A DNA stretch of 64,000 nt from Pollenia angustigena (Eukaryota > Arthropoda > Insecta > Diptera > Polleniidae): positions 284,500,067 through 284,564,066 of the forward strand of contig OV884056.1 in assembly GCA_930367215.1 (NCBI GenBank), read 5' to 3'. A model generated the notes under the pieces. It ran no database searches. It was not told the origin of the DNA and worked only from the letters and a program-made list of their open reading frames with translations. This document shows positions 31,169 through 42,142 of this stretch, piece by piece; the first letter of the stretch is position 1, and every line of letters starts with the position of its first letter. A program made the translations under genes and the position numbers.

Positions 31169-32646
31169 TTAGTCTTTACTTTCTGTTTCTGTTCTATTCC
31201 GTGCCGTTCTGTTTCGAAATTGTAACAGTTACTTTTTCTGTAGCAACTTATAAGCCATTTATGACAAATTTATTAGTTTTTAACCGTCCATTGTTTTATT
31301 TCAATAACTTTAATGCACATAAATTTGAAGAAATTAAATTTTATGAATTCTTAAAATCAAAAAATAGTTTATTTCGATATACATAAATATGTATTTTTAT
31401 ACCCTCCACCACAATTAGTTGTGAAGAGGGTATATTAAGTTTGTCATTCCGTGTGAAACTTTTTTATTATTCATCTCAGACCCCATAAAGTATATATATT
31501 CTGGGTCCTTGAGTAATTCTAAGTCGATTTAGCCATGTCCGTCTGTCTGTCCGTCTGTCCGTCTGTTGAAAACACGCTCACTTTCGAACAACTCAAAAGA
31601 TATGAACAAACTTGGTGCCAAATTGCTTGTAGTTATCCTAAGCAGTTTGGGATTGAAATCCAGCAAAATCGGCTCAGTAGGACCAGAGCTATGAATCAAA
31701 ATGTGGAACCACCACCTAAAAAAATTGATAATTTTGTTACAAAAAATAACATTAATGCTGGAACAAGGCACGGAATGAGATAAGATTTTGCAAAAATTAG
31801 TTTTAGTTGACTGGAAATCACGCTGTTAAATTTCGTGATGATCCCGCCATAATTTACCCTAAGCCCCATATAAACAATACTCCCGGAAAACAGTTTAGTA
31901 CGCCTAAAACCGTAAAAAATAATGCAATCATAACAAGTTTTGGCTCGTCACAGGTTTGTAGGACTACAAATGATACTGGGAAATTTCGTGAAGATCGGTA
32001 CATAATTTACCCTAGGGCCCATAGAAACCCTACTCCCGGAAAACAGTTTAGTACGCCTAAAACCGTAAAAAATAATGCAATCATAACAAATTTTGGCTCG
32101 TCACAGTTTTGTACGACTGCAAATGATACTGGGAAATTTCGTGAAGATCGGTACATAATTTACCCTAGGGCCCATAGAAACCCTACTCCCGGAAAACATT
32201 TTAGTACACCTAACACCATAATTAATAATGCTAGCATAGCAGAAATTGGTACGTCACAGTTTTAAAGGACTAGAAATGACGCTGTGAAATTTCGTGATGA
32301 TCGGTCCATAATTTACCCTAGGCCCCATATAAACCCTACTACCGGAAAACAGTTTAGTCGCCTAAAACCATAATTAATAACAAATCGTCACAGTTTAAGA
32401 TAATAATAACAGCATACAGATATTACTCCTTAAACATTCGAACTGTCGGTGGAGGGTATCAAAGATTCGGCACAGCCGAATATAGCACTCTAACTTGTTT
32501 ATTATTTATTTTGCTGTCACTTACAATTACTTAACAATTTTTTGATTTTTACAAACAACAGAACAGAAAAGCTAATCAATTTCACAGGTTTTTTAAAAAC
32601 AAAAACAAATCAGCTGATTCGTAACAGAACAGAAAGTAAAGACTAA
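31169..32646. mobile_element. Nested element C, TIR TTAGTCTTTACTTTCTGTT
   Basis: TTAGTCTTTACTTTCTGTT at the left is inverted at the right (AACAGAAAGTAAAGACTAA). It interrupts family A copy 1 and is itself opened by the element at 31396-32500. Its own body is only about 370 bp and non-coding. Confidence 0.75.
31396..32500 (+). mobile_element. Helentron-like (DINE/HINE-type) element D with 153-bp tandem repeats
   Basis: Begins 'tttataccctccaccacaat', passes 'aaagtatatatattctgggt' and 'gtccgtctgtctgtccgtct', then holds four copies of a 153-bp unit. It ends 'gcacagccgaatatagcact' and 'ctaacttgttt'. The unit anchor 'aaatttcgtga(t/a)gatc' recurs at 31829, 31982, 32135 and 32288. Because 153 is divisible by three, the array stays open and gives a false repetitive protein (31807-32265). 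A second copy, inverted, is at 33704-34955. Confidence 0.8.
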
Positions 32647-32815
32647 CCGAGCCTTTAGTTTTGAATGAAAATTTTAACAAAATGTGGAAAAAAATAATAA
32701 TAAATGCATAATATTGTTGTGGCTAAAATTTGCAAAATGTGTGTGGTTGCAAAAGAAATTGTTGCTATATTATGAACACCAAGTGAAAATGTTTTTTTGA
32801 TTGTGAACAAAGCTT

Positions 32816-33703
32816 TAAGCCTAATTAAAATATCAAAAACTTTAATTTTTTCTGTGTAGTCGTGATCAAAATTCTTTTTGATTCGAAGGTAAAACTTAAT
32901 ATTTTACAAAAGTGCGAAAATTTTCAGAAATTTTAAACAAAAAAACCTATTTGCAAACTGTAAAACAATTCAGAAAAGCGAAAAGTAATTTTTCTTTTAC
33001 ACAGCGTTTACATTTGACAGTACTGGCAAGACAGTAAGAAAATACATATAAGTTGCCAAAAACACTAATAAGTGTCTTCGTGACGTAGGCTTTCAGAGAG
33101 TAGTTAAGACAGTTCACTTTTTAAAATATGTCAAACGTGAATGTTGCAGCGCAAGTCCAGCTAAACGTTTTTCTATAAACTAAACAAATTTAAAAAAAGC
33201 TTTAAATAACTATATTGTGTGAACAAATATAAAACTTAACTTAAATATAAACAATCAAAGCAAAAATAAATTACTAAACTTAAAAATTCATTGCACTAAC
33301 TTGTTCAAAATTTCATACCGCAAGTGTATGAGAGTTCAGTAGGAGTATGAACAGAACAAGCATGTCACGACATTTTTGAAATAATAAATATCGATAATCT
33401 AAAAAAATATGGATTCGATATATCGATATATTTTTTCAATTTGCCCATCCCTAGGTCTAGCTCATTGTACACACCATTTACATGGACACAAAACATCATA
33501 CTCGAACCCTGTACCTCAGTTCTATAACTTTTTGAATTTAAATACCGATATCGTTAAGTATCGAGAAATCTCGGTTACTATAATGAATTTGTTATTCTCC
33601 ATCGTAAGAACGTACGACTTAAGTCCGTACATTTTTAAAAACACGCTCTATATACCCACAACTCCGTCGTAAACGTATTTTGTTTTCTTTTGAAATTAAT
33701 GTT
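32816..33703. other. Spacer between the inverted D copies, nothing firmly recognised
   Basis: Contains AT-rich sequence and 'cgatatatcgatatat'-like words near 33416-33430. The open frame 33409-33672 has no recognisable domain. Confidence 0.4.
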
Positions 33704-34955
33704 AAACAAGTTAGAGTGCTATATTCGGCTGTGCCGAATCTTTGATACCCTCCACCGACAGTTCGAATGTTTAAGGAGTAATATCTGTATGCTGTTATTA
33801 TTATCTTAAACTGTGACGATTTGTTATTAATTATGGCTTTAGGCGACTAAACTGTTTTCCGGTAGTAGGGTTTATATGGGGCCTAGGGTAAATTATGGAC
33901 CGATCATCACGAAATTTCACAGCGTCATTTCTAGTCCTTTAAAACTGTGACGTACCAATTTCTGCTATGCTAGCATTATTAATTATGGTGTTAGGTGTAC
34001 TAAAATGTTTTCCGGGAGTAGGGTTTCTATGGGCCCTAGGGTAAATTATGTACCGATCTTCACGAAATTTCCCAGTATTATTTGCAGTCGTACAAAACTG
34101 TGACGAGCCAAAATTTGTTATGATTGCATTATTTTTTACGGTTTTAGGCGTACTTAACTGTTTTCCGGGAGTAGGGTTTCTATTAGCCCTAGGGTAAATT
34201 ATGTACCGATCTTCACGAAATTTCCCAGTATCATTTGTAGTCCTACAAACCTGTGACGAGCCAAAATTTGTTATGATTGCATTATTTTTTACGGTTTTAG
34301 GCGTACTAAACTGTTTTCCGGGAGTAGGGTTTCTATGGGGCCTAGGGTAAATTATGTACCGATCTTCACGAAATTTCACAGTGTCATTTGTAGTCCTATA
34401 AAACTGTGACGTACCAAATTTTGTTACGCTAGCGTTATTTTTTACGATTTTAGGCGTACTAAACTGTTTTCCGGGAGTATTGTTTATATGGGGCTTAGGG
34501 TAAATTATGGCGGGATCATCACGAAATTTAACAGCGTGATTTCCAGTCAACTAAAACTAATTTTTGCAAAATCTTATCTCATTCCGTGCCTTGTTCCAGC
34601 ATTTATGTTATTTTTTGTAACAAAATTATCAATTTTTTTAGGTGGTGGTTCCACATTTTGATTCATAGCTCTGGTCCTACTGAGCCGATTTTGCTGGATT
34701 TCAATCCCAAACTGCTTAGGATAACTACAAGCAATTTGGCACCAAGTTTGTTCATATCTTTTGAGTTGTTCGAAAGTGAGCGTGTTTTCAACAGACGGAC
34801 AGACAGACGGACATGGCTTAATCGACTTAGAATTACTCAAGGACCCAGAATATATATACTTTATGGGGTCTGAGATGAATAATAAAAAAGTTTCACACGG
34901 AATGACAAACTTAATATACCCTCTTCACAACTAATTGTGGTGGAGGGTATAAAAA
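33704..34955 (-). mobile_element. Helentron-like element D, inverted copy with five 153-bp units
   Basis: Reverse complement of 31396-32500 end to end. Over the 'gtccgtctg' to 'cacggaatgaga' section the translation of both copies is the same for about 80 codons, so the copies are young. This one carries one extra 153-bp unit. The long minus-strand frame (34550-33939) is the tandem array, not a protein gene. Confidence 0.85.
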
Positions 34956-35124
34956 TCCAAAATGATTAAAATTTTTGTTTAATTTTTCCTTCTTTTATTT
35001 TTCTTTCAAATATTTAATTTGAAAACAAAAAAATTAATTCATTTCATATTTTTAATTTTCCTTTTTCTATTACAATGAAGTAGAATTAGATCGAAGTCTG
35101 TTGTGTGCAATTGTATTGAATATT

Positions 35125-35268
35125 AGTGCCGGTTCACACACGTCAAGTTTGACTCGTCAAGTCTTCAGTTTTTAGGAGAGAGGGGAAAATAAATGGCATT
35201 CTCTTTTCCCTTCTGTCCTAAAAGCCCAAGACTTGACGAGTCGAAATTGACGTGTGTGAACCGGCACT
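35125..35268. mobile_element. 144-bp palindromic MITE
   Basis: AGTGCCGGTTCACACACGTC at the left and its inverse at the right. Pairing continues through 'ttgactcgtcaagtctt', so the element folds into a near-perfect hairpin around 'gagagaggggaaaata'. Partial copies lie near 45676-45740 and at 45871-45890. Confidence 0.85.
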
Positions 35269-35491
35269 TATACGTTTTAATTTGACAACGTATCTACGTT
35301 ATACGCTACTACGTTGATACGGTGCAATTGTGTTCCTACGGTAACAAATATTTTTGTTTAGAAATATTAACGAAAAATATTAGTAAAAATATAAGAACGT
35401 CAAGGTTTACATTTCTAAAATTAATAGAAAATATAAAATAAGTGTTGAAATATGTTGTTTGATTTCCAACTTAAATAATTTACTTTGCATA

Positions 35492-35575
35492 CACAGTGCG
35501 GACAACTCTACGTGATAAAATACCAAAAAAAAAGACCCCTGTCTACCAGTTTTGCCCAAAGTCATGCATTTGTTT
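35492..35575 (+). repeat. Partial copy of the 36011-36288 element arm
   Basis: 'gcggacaactctacgtgata', a poly(A) stretch and 'ccagttttgcccaaagtcat' match the arm of the palindromic element at 36011. Only one arm is present. Confidence 0.7.
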
Positions 35576-36010
35576 TATGGGCTCGGTGTCATTTTTGCAA
35601 AAAACTGATCATTTTATCAGGCTCATATCTTGCAAACCGCTCAGAATTTTGATTTACCCTCTGATACAAAATTGTAGCTCTTGCCATAAAGAACAAAATT
35701 ACGAACATATAAAATCAAAACACTTCATCTTCCAGATCAAAATCGCAAAAAAATTTCGATTTTTGTTCCACCTTTTTCCCCCTGTTCAGGTCCATAGGTA
35801 GCAAACCGTTCAAAATTCAAGGAAACAATCAACTACAAAAATGCACCTAAGATCTCAATATACAACTTTCTAGAGCATATGAACTTCCTAGGAATTATTG
35901 TTAACACCCTTTAGGTAGCGCTTAGATAGCCGCAAAATTGAAAAATTTCCCGAAAATTTTTGATTTCATATGTTTTTTCTTTACGTCAACTTTGGGATAA
36001 TACGCTATCT

Positions 36011-36288
36011 ATAACCATATACGGACACCACTACGTGATAAAAGACCAAAAAAAAAAGGCCCGTGTCTCCCAGTTTTGCCCAAAGTCGTGCACTTTATTT
36101 ACGGGCCCCCAAAGATTTGGGACCTCGGTGTCATTTTTGCATAAAAGTGATAATTTTTTCATGCTCGTGTCTTTCAAACCGCTCGGAATTATAAAAGATC
36201 ATAAAAAACATGATTTTGGGCAAAACTGTGAGACACGGGTCTCTTTTTTTTGGTCTTTTATCACGTAGAGTTGTCCGTATATGGTTAT
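36011..36288. mobile_element. 278-bp inverted-repeat element with about 75-bp arms
   Basis: 'ataaccatatacggacacc' followed by 'tacgtgataaaagaccaaaa' and 'cagttttgcccaaa' at the left is mirrored at the right through 'atatggttat'. The arms differ by a few bases. The frame at 35960-36268 crosses the hairpin and is not a gene. Confidence 0.8.
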
Positions 36289-37525
36289 TTTTCCATGACT
36301 TGAAAAATTACAAACAGTGATATTTGTACATTGAATTTTATAATCAAGTTATTCTTTGTGAAATATGTATTATAATTTTTCATTCTATTTTTCACCTGCG
36401 TTCAATAAACTTTAATATCAAATTTATCCAGATTCAATTATAACAATAAATTTGCTTGTAAAAAATTTATTTTAACAAAAGATGAATGGAAACGTGTAAA
36501 TATTGATTCAATTTCTAAACTAACACAGTACAACATTTTTCAGTTAATTGATTGCCAACTCAATTCTGTGAACTGTATGTGAAATTAGACCCAAAAAGAA
36601 GAATTTCTGCATAATTCGTTTTGTCTTCTTACCTGCGATTTGAAGTTAGTATCGATTTGAAGTTAGTACTATCGTATAGGGGAATTTATCACGTTTTAGG
36701 CCCTGTTGTTTGACATAGCTCGACAACCACTAGCCCAATTTAGTTGAAATAAATTTTAAAAAATTAAGAATTACAATTCCCTTAATCTGTTCATATATTG
36801 TTTTCCTATACAAGTAACACTTCCGAAGTTAAAAATGAATGTATGAAGGGAAAAAATTATTTTTTGCCTAAAAATTTAAATTTTTTTTTTTTAAAATACA
36901 TAAAAAATCCAAAATGGAAAAAAGTTTCAAGTCTAGTTATTTTTTCGCAAAGTCACATAACCTATGAGCAAAATGAGACAAAGATCATAAAAATCGATGC
37001 ACGCGTTTGTCATTTATTCACAATTAAGTAAATGTATGAATTTCAAAAATTTGCTCGAGATATGCACAACATTATTTGGAGAAAACATTGACACCTTTTT
37101 CATGATTCTGAGAATTAAAAAAAAAGGAATAAACAAAAGGTTATTTGATTTTTAAGATTGCGGTAATAAATGTTCGTGGACAATTAAACGGAAAGTGGAC
37201 CTTTTTATTATTTGGGTTTTTCCGGTGGCTACCTATATGATTTTTTTTACAGAAATTGCACCCACATTTAGGGGTGGTCATTATTTGGAAAGTTTTGCAC
37301 AGTTTGAAACGTACAAGTGCTGAATCAGGTATATAGCCAGCCGCCCTTAAAATATGCGCCCATTTATAAGTACCTGGCAGTAAAATATTCAAAAATACGT
37401 AGTATTTATAGGTGTGCATTGATCAATTTTTGGCATTCAGCCAGTGCCGACGAACGCGAACAGTAAAAGTGATTTTTCTCCAGTTTTTTAAAAGTGAATA
37501 ACAACAAAACATAAAATATATCAAT

Positions 37526-39328
37526 ATGGAAAACAACAAGTGCCCATATTTGGATGAATATTGTTACGTTTGTGGTCATATCGTCCGAAAAATACAGAAA
37601 AAAGATTGAAAAAATTTGTTTACTGAGCAATTCAAAACCGCGTATTGTAATTATTTCGATGAAGCAGATTTAAGTGGTGCAAATTTTACGCCGCACACAG
37701 TGTGCAACAGTTGTTATACTACCCTTCTAAAATGGATTCACGGAAAAAGTAGAAAGTTATCTTTTATGAAGCCAGTAATTTGGGTGGAAGACACAACTGG
37801 ACATGATGAATCCAGGTGCTATGCATGCATAAATTTTCGTCCTGGATTAAACAGACAACAATTGAAAACAAAAGTATACACTGCTGCATTTACTGCCACA
37901 CTTCCAGTGCAACGCCCTGCTGATACCGATGCACCTAAACCTCCGAGTGCGGATACTGTGTCCCTGCTAGCCGAAAACTCACACAGCAAAATGTCAGCGC
38001 AACATCATACCGACAACGCCAAGCTGATTTTCAGAAATTTTATTCCGTTGACGAAGCAAATACGTTCACGTACTGCCATGATATCCCAGGTTTAGTGAAA
38101 AAATTGGGAATGGATTATATCGCTGGCGACTGGCGTTTATTCATCGATGGTTCAGTTACTAGTTTGAAGGCTATGCTGCTGCACAAAAAAAATAAAAAAC
38201 CATGCATTCCATTGGGATTCAGCACAACTATGAAGGAAACGTATGAAGCATTGGGCGAAATTTTGAAGAAAATCAAATACGATGAACACAAATGGAACAT
38301 TTGTTGCGATCTGAAGGTGGTCAACATACTACAAGGGATTATAGAAAAGGGCGGATATCCAAAATACTTCTGCTTCCTTTGTAATTGGGATTCACGATAC
38401 AAAGGAAATCAATATCAATGTAAAGATTGGAAAGGAAGAACTCCCGAGCTCAACAAACAATTAAAATTACGCAATGAACCTATGATAAAGGACCTGGATG
38501 ATATTTTGTTGCCACCGCTCCACATGAAACTGGGAATAGCTGGGAAATTCGTTGAAGTGGTGGTCAAAAAAAGTTAACGGCGCCTTTGACTGTTTGAAAT
38601 CCATCTTTCCGAAACTCAGTGATGAGAAAATTAATACGGTACGTATCGTACTCTGTATTTCAATATTGTCATATCTAAATTTGTTAATTTCTATACATTC
38701 GCATTACCAATAATTTTTTCGTTTTTCTTATGTATTTAAAACAGGTATTCTCAATGGACCTGATATTCGGAAATTGATCAAAAGTGATTCTTTCACACAT
38801 TTGCTTTCAGAGCATCACGACCACCAACATGCATGGAACGCATTGAAAGAAGTAATAGAAGGCGTTCTAGGAAAGAACCGTGTCCAGCGAGAAGAGATAC
38901 AGCAACGAGTGGACAGGTTGCTGTCTTATTTCGAAAAAATCGGTGCATCCATGACGCTGAAATTGCATTTCTTGCACCACCACCTCGATACTTTTTTGGC
39001 ACAATAACCTCAGGAATCAGACGAACAAGGAGAGAGGTTCCACCAGGTGACCATGCCATTTGAAAAGCGGTTCAAAAGCAAAAAATTGGATGCATTGCTT
39101 GCGGAGGTTTGTTGGTGGAGTTCCACAATTATGCAGTTTGAAGAAAGCACCGAAGATGAAGACATTGAAATTGGTGGACACAGTGAAAGAAACACGCCCT
39201 TGAATAGTATGTGTATCTCGGATGACGATACAGATTCAGACCATGAATATGAACAACCTACGAAGAAAACAAGATCATCAGAACCACAAGCGTCAACTTC
39301 TACAAGGATGGATATTGCCAATAATTGA
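37526..39328 (+). pseudogene. Broken gene of an unclassified transposon-borne protein family
   Basis: From ATG 37526 the frame reads MENNKCPYLDEYCYVCGHIV and stops at TGA 37607-37609. It continues in frame with 'FTPHTVCNSCYTTLLKW' and RCYACINF, so the N-terminus has three C-x2-C pairs, probably zinc-binding. A frameshift near 37985-38045 leads into 'YCHDIPGLVKKLGMDYIAGD', then 'WRLFIDGSVTSLKAMLLHKK', 'TYEALGEILKKIKYDEHKW' and 'CDLKVVNILQGIIEKGGYPK', FCFLCNWDSR and 'LLPPLHMKLGIAGKFVE'. A 1-nt gain in an A run (38565-38571) breaks it. A likely 102-bp intron (38643-38744) follows, then 'GPDIRKLIKSDSFTHLL', a TAA at 39004-39006, EQGERFHQ, and an acidic Ser-rich tail to 39328. I recall related uncharacterised proteins in many arthropods and other animals (DSSKTSLKAVLLH-like core), but cannot name a transposase superfamily. 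A transposase role is inferred from the flanking TIRs. Confidence 0.75.
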
Positions 39329-39410
39329 AAAAATGTTCTAAATTTTGTTTTTATGCATATTATAATTGCGTATTAATTGCATATTATTTTATTTTCATTA
39401 AGTTTTTATA

Positions 39411-39416
39411 AATAAA
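39411..39416 (+). terminator. Poly(A) signal of the long-TIR element's gene
   Basis: AATAAA about 83 nt past the last stop (39328) and just before the right TIR begins near 39476. It fits one transcription unit contained between the TIRs. Confidence 0.5.
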
Positions 39417-40001
39417 GTTTTTTTTTGCATGATAATTTTTTAATTTATATTTTTATTTTAAGGGTGGTGGCTATAACTGATTTTTGAAATTCATACCTTT
39501 ACTCAATTGCGAATAAAAGCGAAACGCGTGCATCGATTTTTATGATCTTTGTCTCATTTTGCTCATAGGTTATGTGACTTTGCGAAAAAATAACTAGACT
39601 TGAAACTTTTTTCCATTTTGGATTTTTTATGTATTTTTAAAAAAAAAAATTTAAATTTTTAGGCAAAAAATAATTTTTTCCCTTCATACATTCATTTTTA
39701 ACTTCGGAAGTGTTACTTGTATAGGAAAACAAGGGAACAAGGGAATTGTAATTCTTAATTTTTTAAAATTTATTTCAACTAAATTGGGCTAGTGGTTGTC
39801 GAGCTATGTCAAACAACAGGGCCTAAAACGTGATAAATTCCCCTATACGATAGTACTAACTTCAAATCGATACTAACTTCAAATCGCAGGTAAGAAGACA
39901 AAACGAATGATGCAGAAATTCTTCTTTTTGGGTCTTATTTCACATACAGCTCACAGAATTGAGTTGGCAAATCATGTGTTGTACTGTGTAATATGTGACT
40001 G

Positions 40002-40093
40002 CCTGTTTTTAGAACGCGAGTGTAAAAGTGACTCGTTTAAATAAATTTGTTTTTGTTTAAAATGTTTGTTTGCACTCGCGTTCTTAAAACAGG
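40002..40093. mobile_element. 92-bp hairpin MITE
   Basis: CCTGTTTTTAGAACGCGAGTG is mirrored by CACTCGCGTTCTTAAAACAGG, leaving an AT-rich loop. It lies 12 bp beyond the right end of the long-TIR element. Confidence 0.75.
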
Positions 40094-40334
40094 TTATTAG
40101 TTTCAAATCTTTTTATATACATATGTATATAGAAAAAGTTCGAGGTGCCTGAGCCACTCTACACGCAAAGAAAAAACATGGTTGTGGTATCCTAAGAGCA
40201 ACATATTATGATAAGATTCATGATTGTAGTCACCATATTAAGATTATTATTGAGCTATATTATGACTTAATATACTTGTAATATGACATCATAATATTTT
40301 TCCCTTAATCATATTATTATTCTGCTTATCATTC

Positions 40335-40562
40335 TAAGTTAAGAAGTAATCAAATTATTGTCATGTTAATCATAATAAGTTAAGAAGTAATCAAATTATT
40401 GTCATGTTAATCATAATAAGTTAAGAAGCAATCATATTATTATGTTTATCATAATAAACTAACAAATTAATCATATTATTGTCATGTTAATCATAATAAG
40501 CTAAGAAGTAATCATATTATCATCAGATTAATCATAATAAATTAAGAAGCAATCAAACTGTC
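40335..40562. repeat. Tandem array, about 41-bp unit, six copies
   Basis: 'taagaagtaatcaaattatt' followed by 'gtcatgttaatcataa' recurs near 40340, 40381 and 40422, and in degenerate form near 40458, 40501 and 40543. It lies in the left arm of element Q. Confidence 0.85.
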
Positions 40563-41264
40563 ATAAAAATATAAAATTAATAAAAAAATTTTTTATCGAT
40601 TTTTTATTTTGTGGCTTTTTATAATTTTTTCTTTATATAAATTAAATAGCGGAGTTCAATATAAGGCTTGCAAAAGAGCAAATGCAAAATCTGTGATTTT
40701 CATGGGCCACCGCGTATGTCCTTTCCGATTTTGAGACATTGCATAATTTGAAACGCTCTTTAATGTTTCTAAAAATTTTTGAAAAAAGATGTATCAATTC
40801 CGATTATTTAACGTAGTGACAGAGTTTAAAAAGTGCAATACCTAACCCATAGTTTGATCTAGAATAGTTTTTCGGCTCTCCTGAAAAATTTGTTTTAAGA
40901 CATACGCGGTTGCCCATGAAAACCACAGAAATATCGTATCACTTTTATTTGTTGTTGGATTTTACAAAAAACGACGATATTATGCATTTGCACTATTAAA
41001 TCACTAATACTGAATGAACTTCGCTAATATTTTAATTTTTTTAGTTCCTTTAAACTTATTTTGTTATAGGAATTTATCTTTAAATTAATAAGCTGTTCAC
41101 ATATAAAATAAACGACACAACTGATTCAAAATTATATTACAAATGGCGCTAACATAATATTATTAAAGCAAAAATAGTTTGATTGCATCTTAAACATAAT
41201 ATGATAAATGTATAGAAAGTTATCATGTTATGGTTATTAGATATCATGATATGATTGTGAGTAA

Positions 41265-42142
41265 AAGGTCTGTCTGCGTACACATATTTTGCGCAAAATG
41301 TTGCAAGATCTTGCAAAATGTTGTCTGCGTACACCAAATCTCTTGCAGCGAGAGAGCCAAAAAGAGAATTTTTTGACAGTTGGAAGTTAGAGAACTCGCA
41401 AAATGTTACTGGAGAAATTTCCGCTTGCAAGATTTTGCAAATAGCTTGAACAGCTGTTTGAATGAAATAGTTTTTGTGAAATGAAAATAAAAATTGAAAT
41501 TTAACAATGGCAGAGGTAAGTAGTTAGAATCGTGTTGATTTTTAACGTTTATAATAAATTATAATAAACAAAACATTTTAAGTGGAGTGGAGATGGCAGA
41601 ACCGATAGAACCAGCAGAACTTTGTGGGACAAACTTTGCAATTGAAGAGGCGAATATCTGGAATTGTGTTCCTGGCGAGCACTTCACATCCAAATTATTT
41701 TTCTCCGTTGTCAAGCTGTTGACACTGTATTGGGCATTTCATTCTTTTTTTCCATTGTAAGCCGGCACTATGTTGGGCAATGTAAGCAAAAGAAGTTTTA
41801 TAAAAAACCCGACAAATAGAACTAAAAACTAAGAAGAAACTGAACTTACCAAATTAATAACAGTGTAATAAACAAGTTTTTTAATTTACAACACTTTTTA
41901 AGCTTTACTTTAATTAATAATTTTTTAATTTACCTCGAGAATTCAATTTTGTGTACACATATGCTAAAATTCTTTTGCTTTGTTATTTCAATTGTTTACA
42001 CACCGATCAGCTGTTTTCTTGCAAGATGGATACTGTCTGCGTACTTTTTGAGATTTTTTCAGCCGATAGAGTAATATTGGTCTTACTCTCCCAAAACAAT
42101 TTACTGAGTATTTGTTACTGGAAAAGTACCCAGACAGACCTT
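41265..42142. mobile_element. Nested element R, TIR AAGGTCTGTCTG
   Basis: AAGGTCTGTCTGCGTAC at the left is mirrored by GTACCCAGACAGACCTT at the right. 'ttgtctgcgtac' recurs inside (41320, 42030). An 'atggcagag|gtaagt' start-codon-plus-donor arrangement at about 41506 and 'atggcagaaccgatagaacc' at 41592 hint at a decayed gene, but no domain is recognisable. Confidence 0.6.

Larger units (their letters stand above)
30590..32815. mobile_element. TA-flanked MITE family A, copy 1, opened by two insertions
   Basis: Ends AGCTTTGTTCACAATCAG and ..TGATTGTGAACAAAGCTT, with TA outside each. When the insertions 30651-31026 and 31169-32646 are removed, the remainder aligns by eye with the uninterrupted copy at 44282-44646, including 'ttttcctttcatttttc', 'caacaatttgtatgaaa' and 'gtaatattgttgtgg'-like blocks. 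Confidence 0.85.
36523..39989 (+). mobile_element. 3.47-kb DNA transposon with TIRs over 500 bp and an internal gene
   Basis: ACACAGTACAACA at 36523 is inverted at 39977-39989. The similarity continues inward to about 37050 on the left and 39476 on the right, through blocks such as 'acccaaaaagaagaatttct', 'cgataggggaatttatcac'-like sequence, 'ggccctgttgtttgacatag', 'gaatgtatgaagggaaaaaa' and 'cacataacctatgagcaaaa'. The arms differ by substitutions and by a short indel near 36785/39735. The 2.4 kb between the arms holds one broken gene with an intron and a poly(A) signal (39411-39416). No certain TSD is visible (left flank ..aaacta, right flank aatatg..). Confidence 0.9.

Noticed and set aside
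31807..32265. Open frame of 152 codons with repeated 'KFREDRYIIYPRA..' segments
   Set aside because: It is the translation of a 153-bp tandem array within a Helentron-like element. The frame ends when the array ends, and the inverted copy (34550-33939) has a different unit number.
36011..36288. Possible exon at 35960-36268
   Set aside because: The frame crosses a near-perfect hairpin, and its two halves are the two strands of one inverted repeat.
38115..39321. Minus-strand open frames of 88-103 codons opposite the long-TIR gene
   Set aside because: They are antisense shadows of the plus-strand gene, which alone shows conserved motifs.
41580..41760. Possible host exon beginning ATGGCAGAACC
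   Set aside because: No domain is recognisable, it lies between the TIRs of element R and ends in a stop after about 55 codons.
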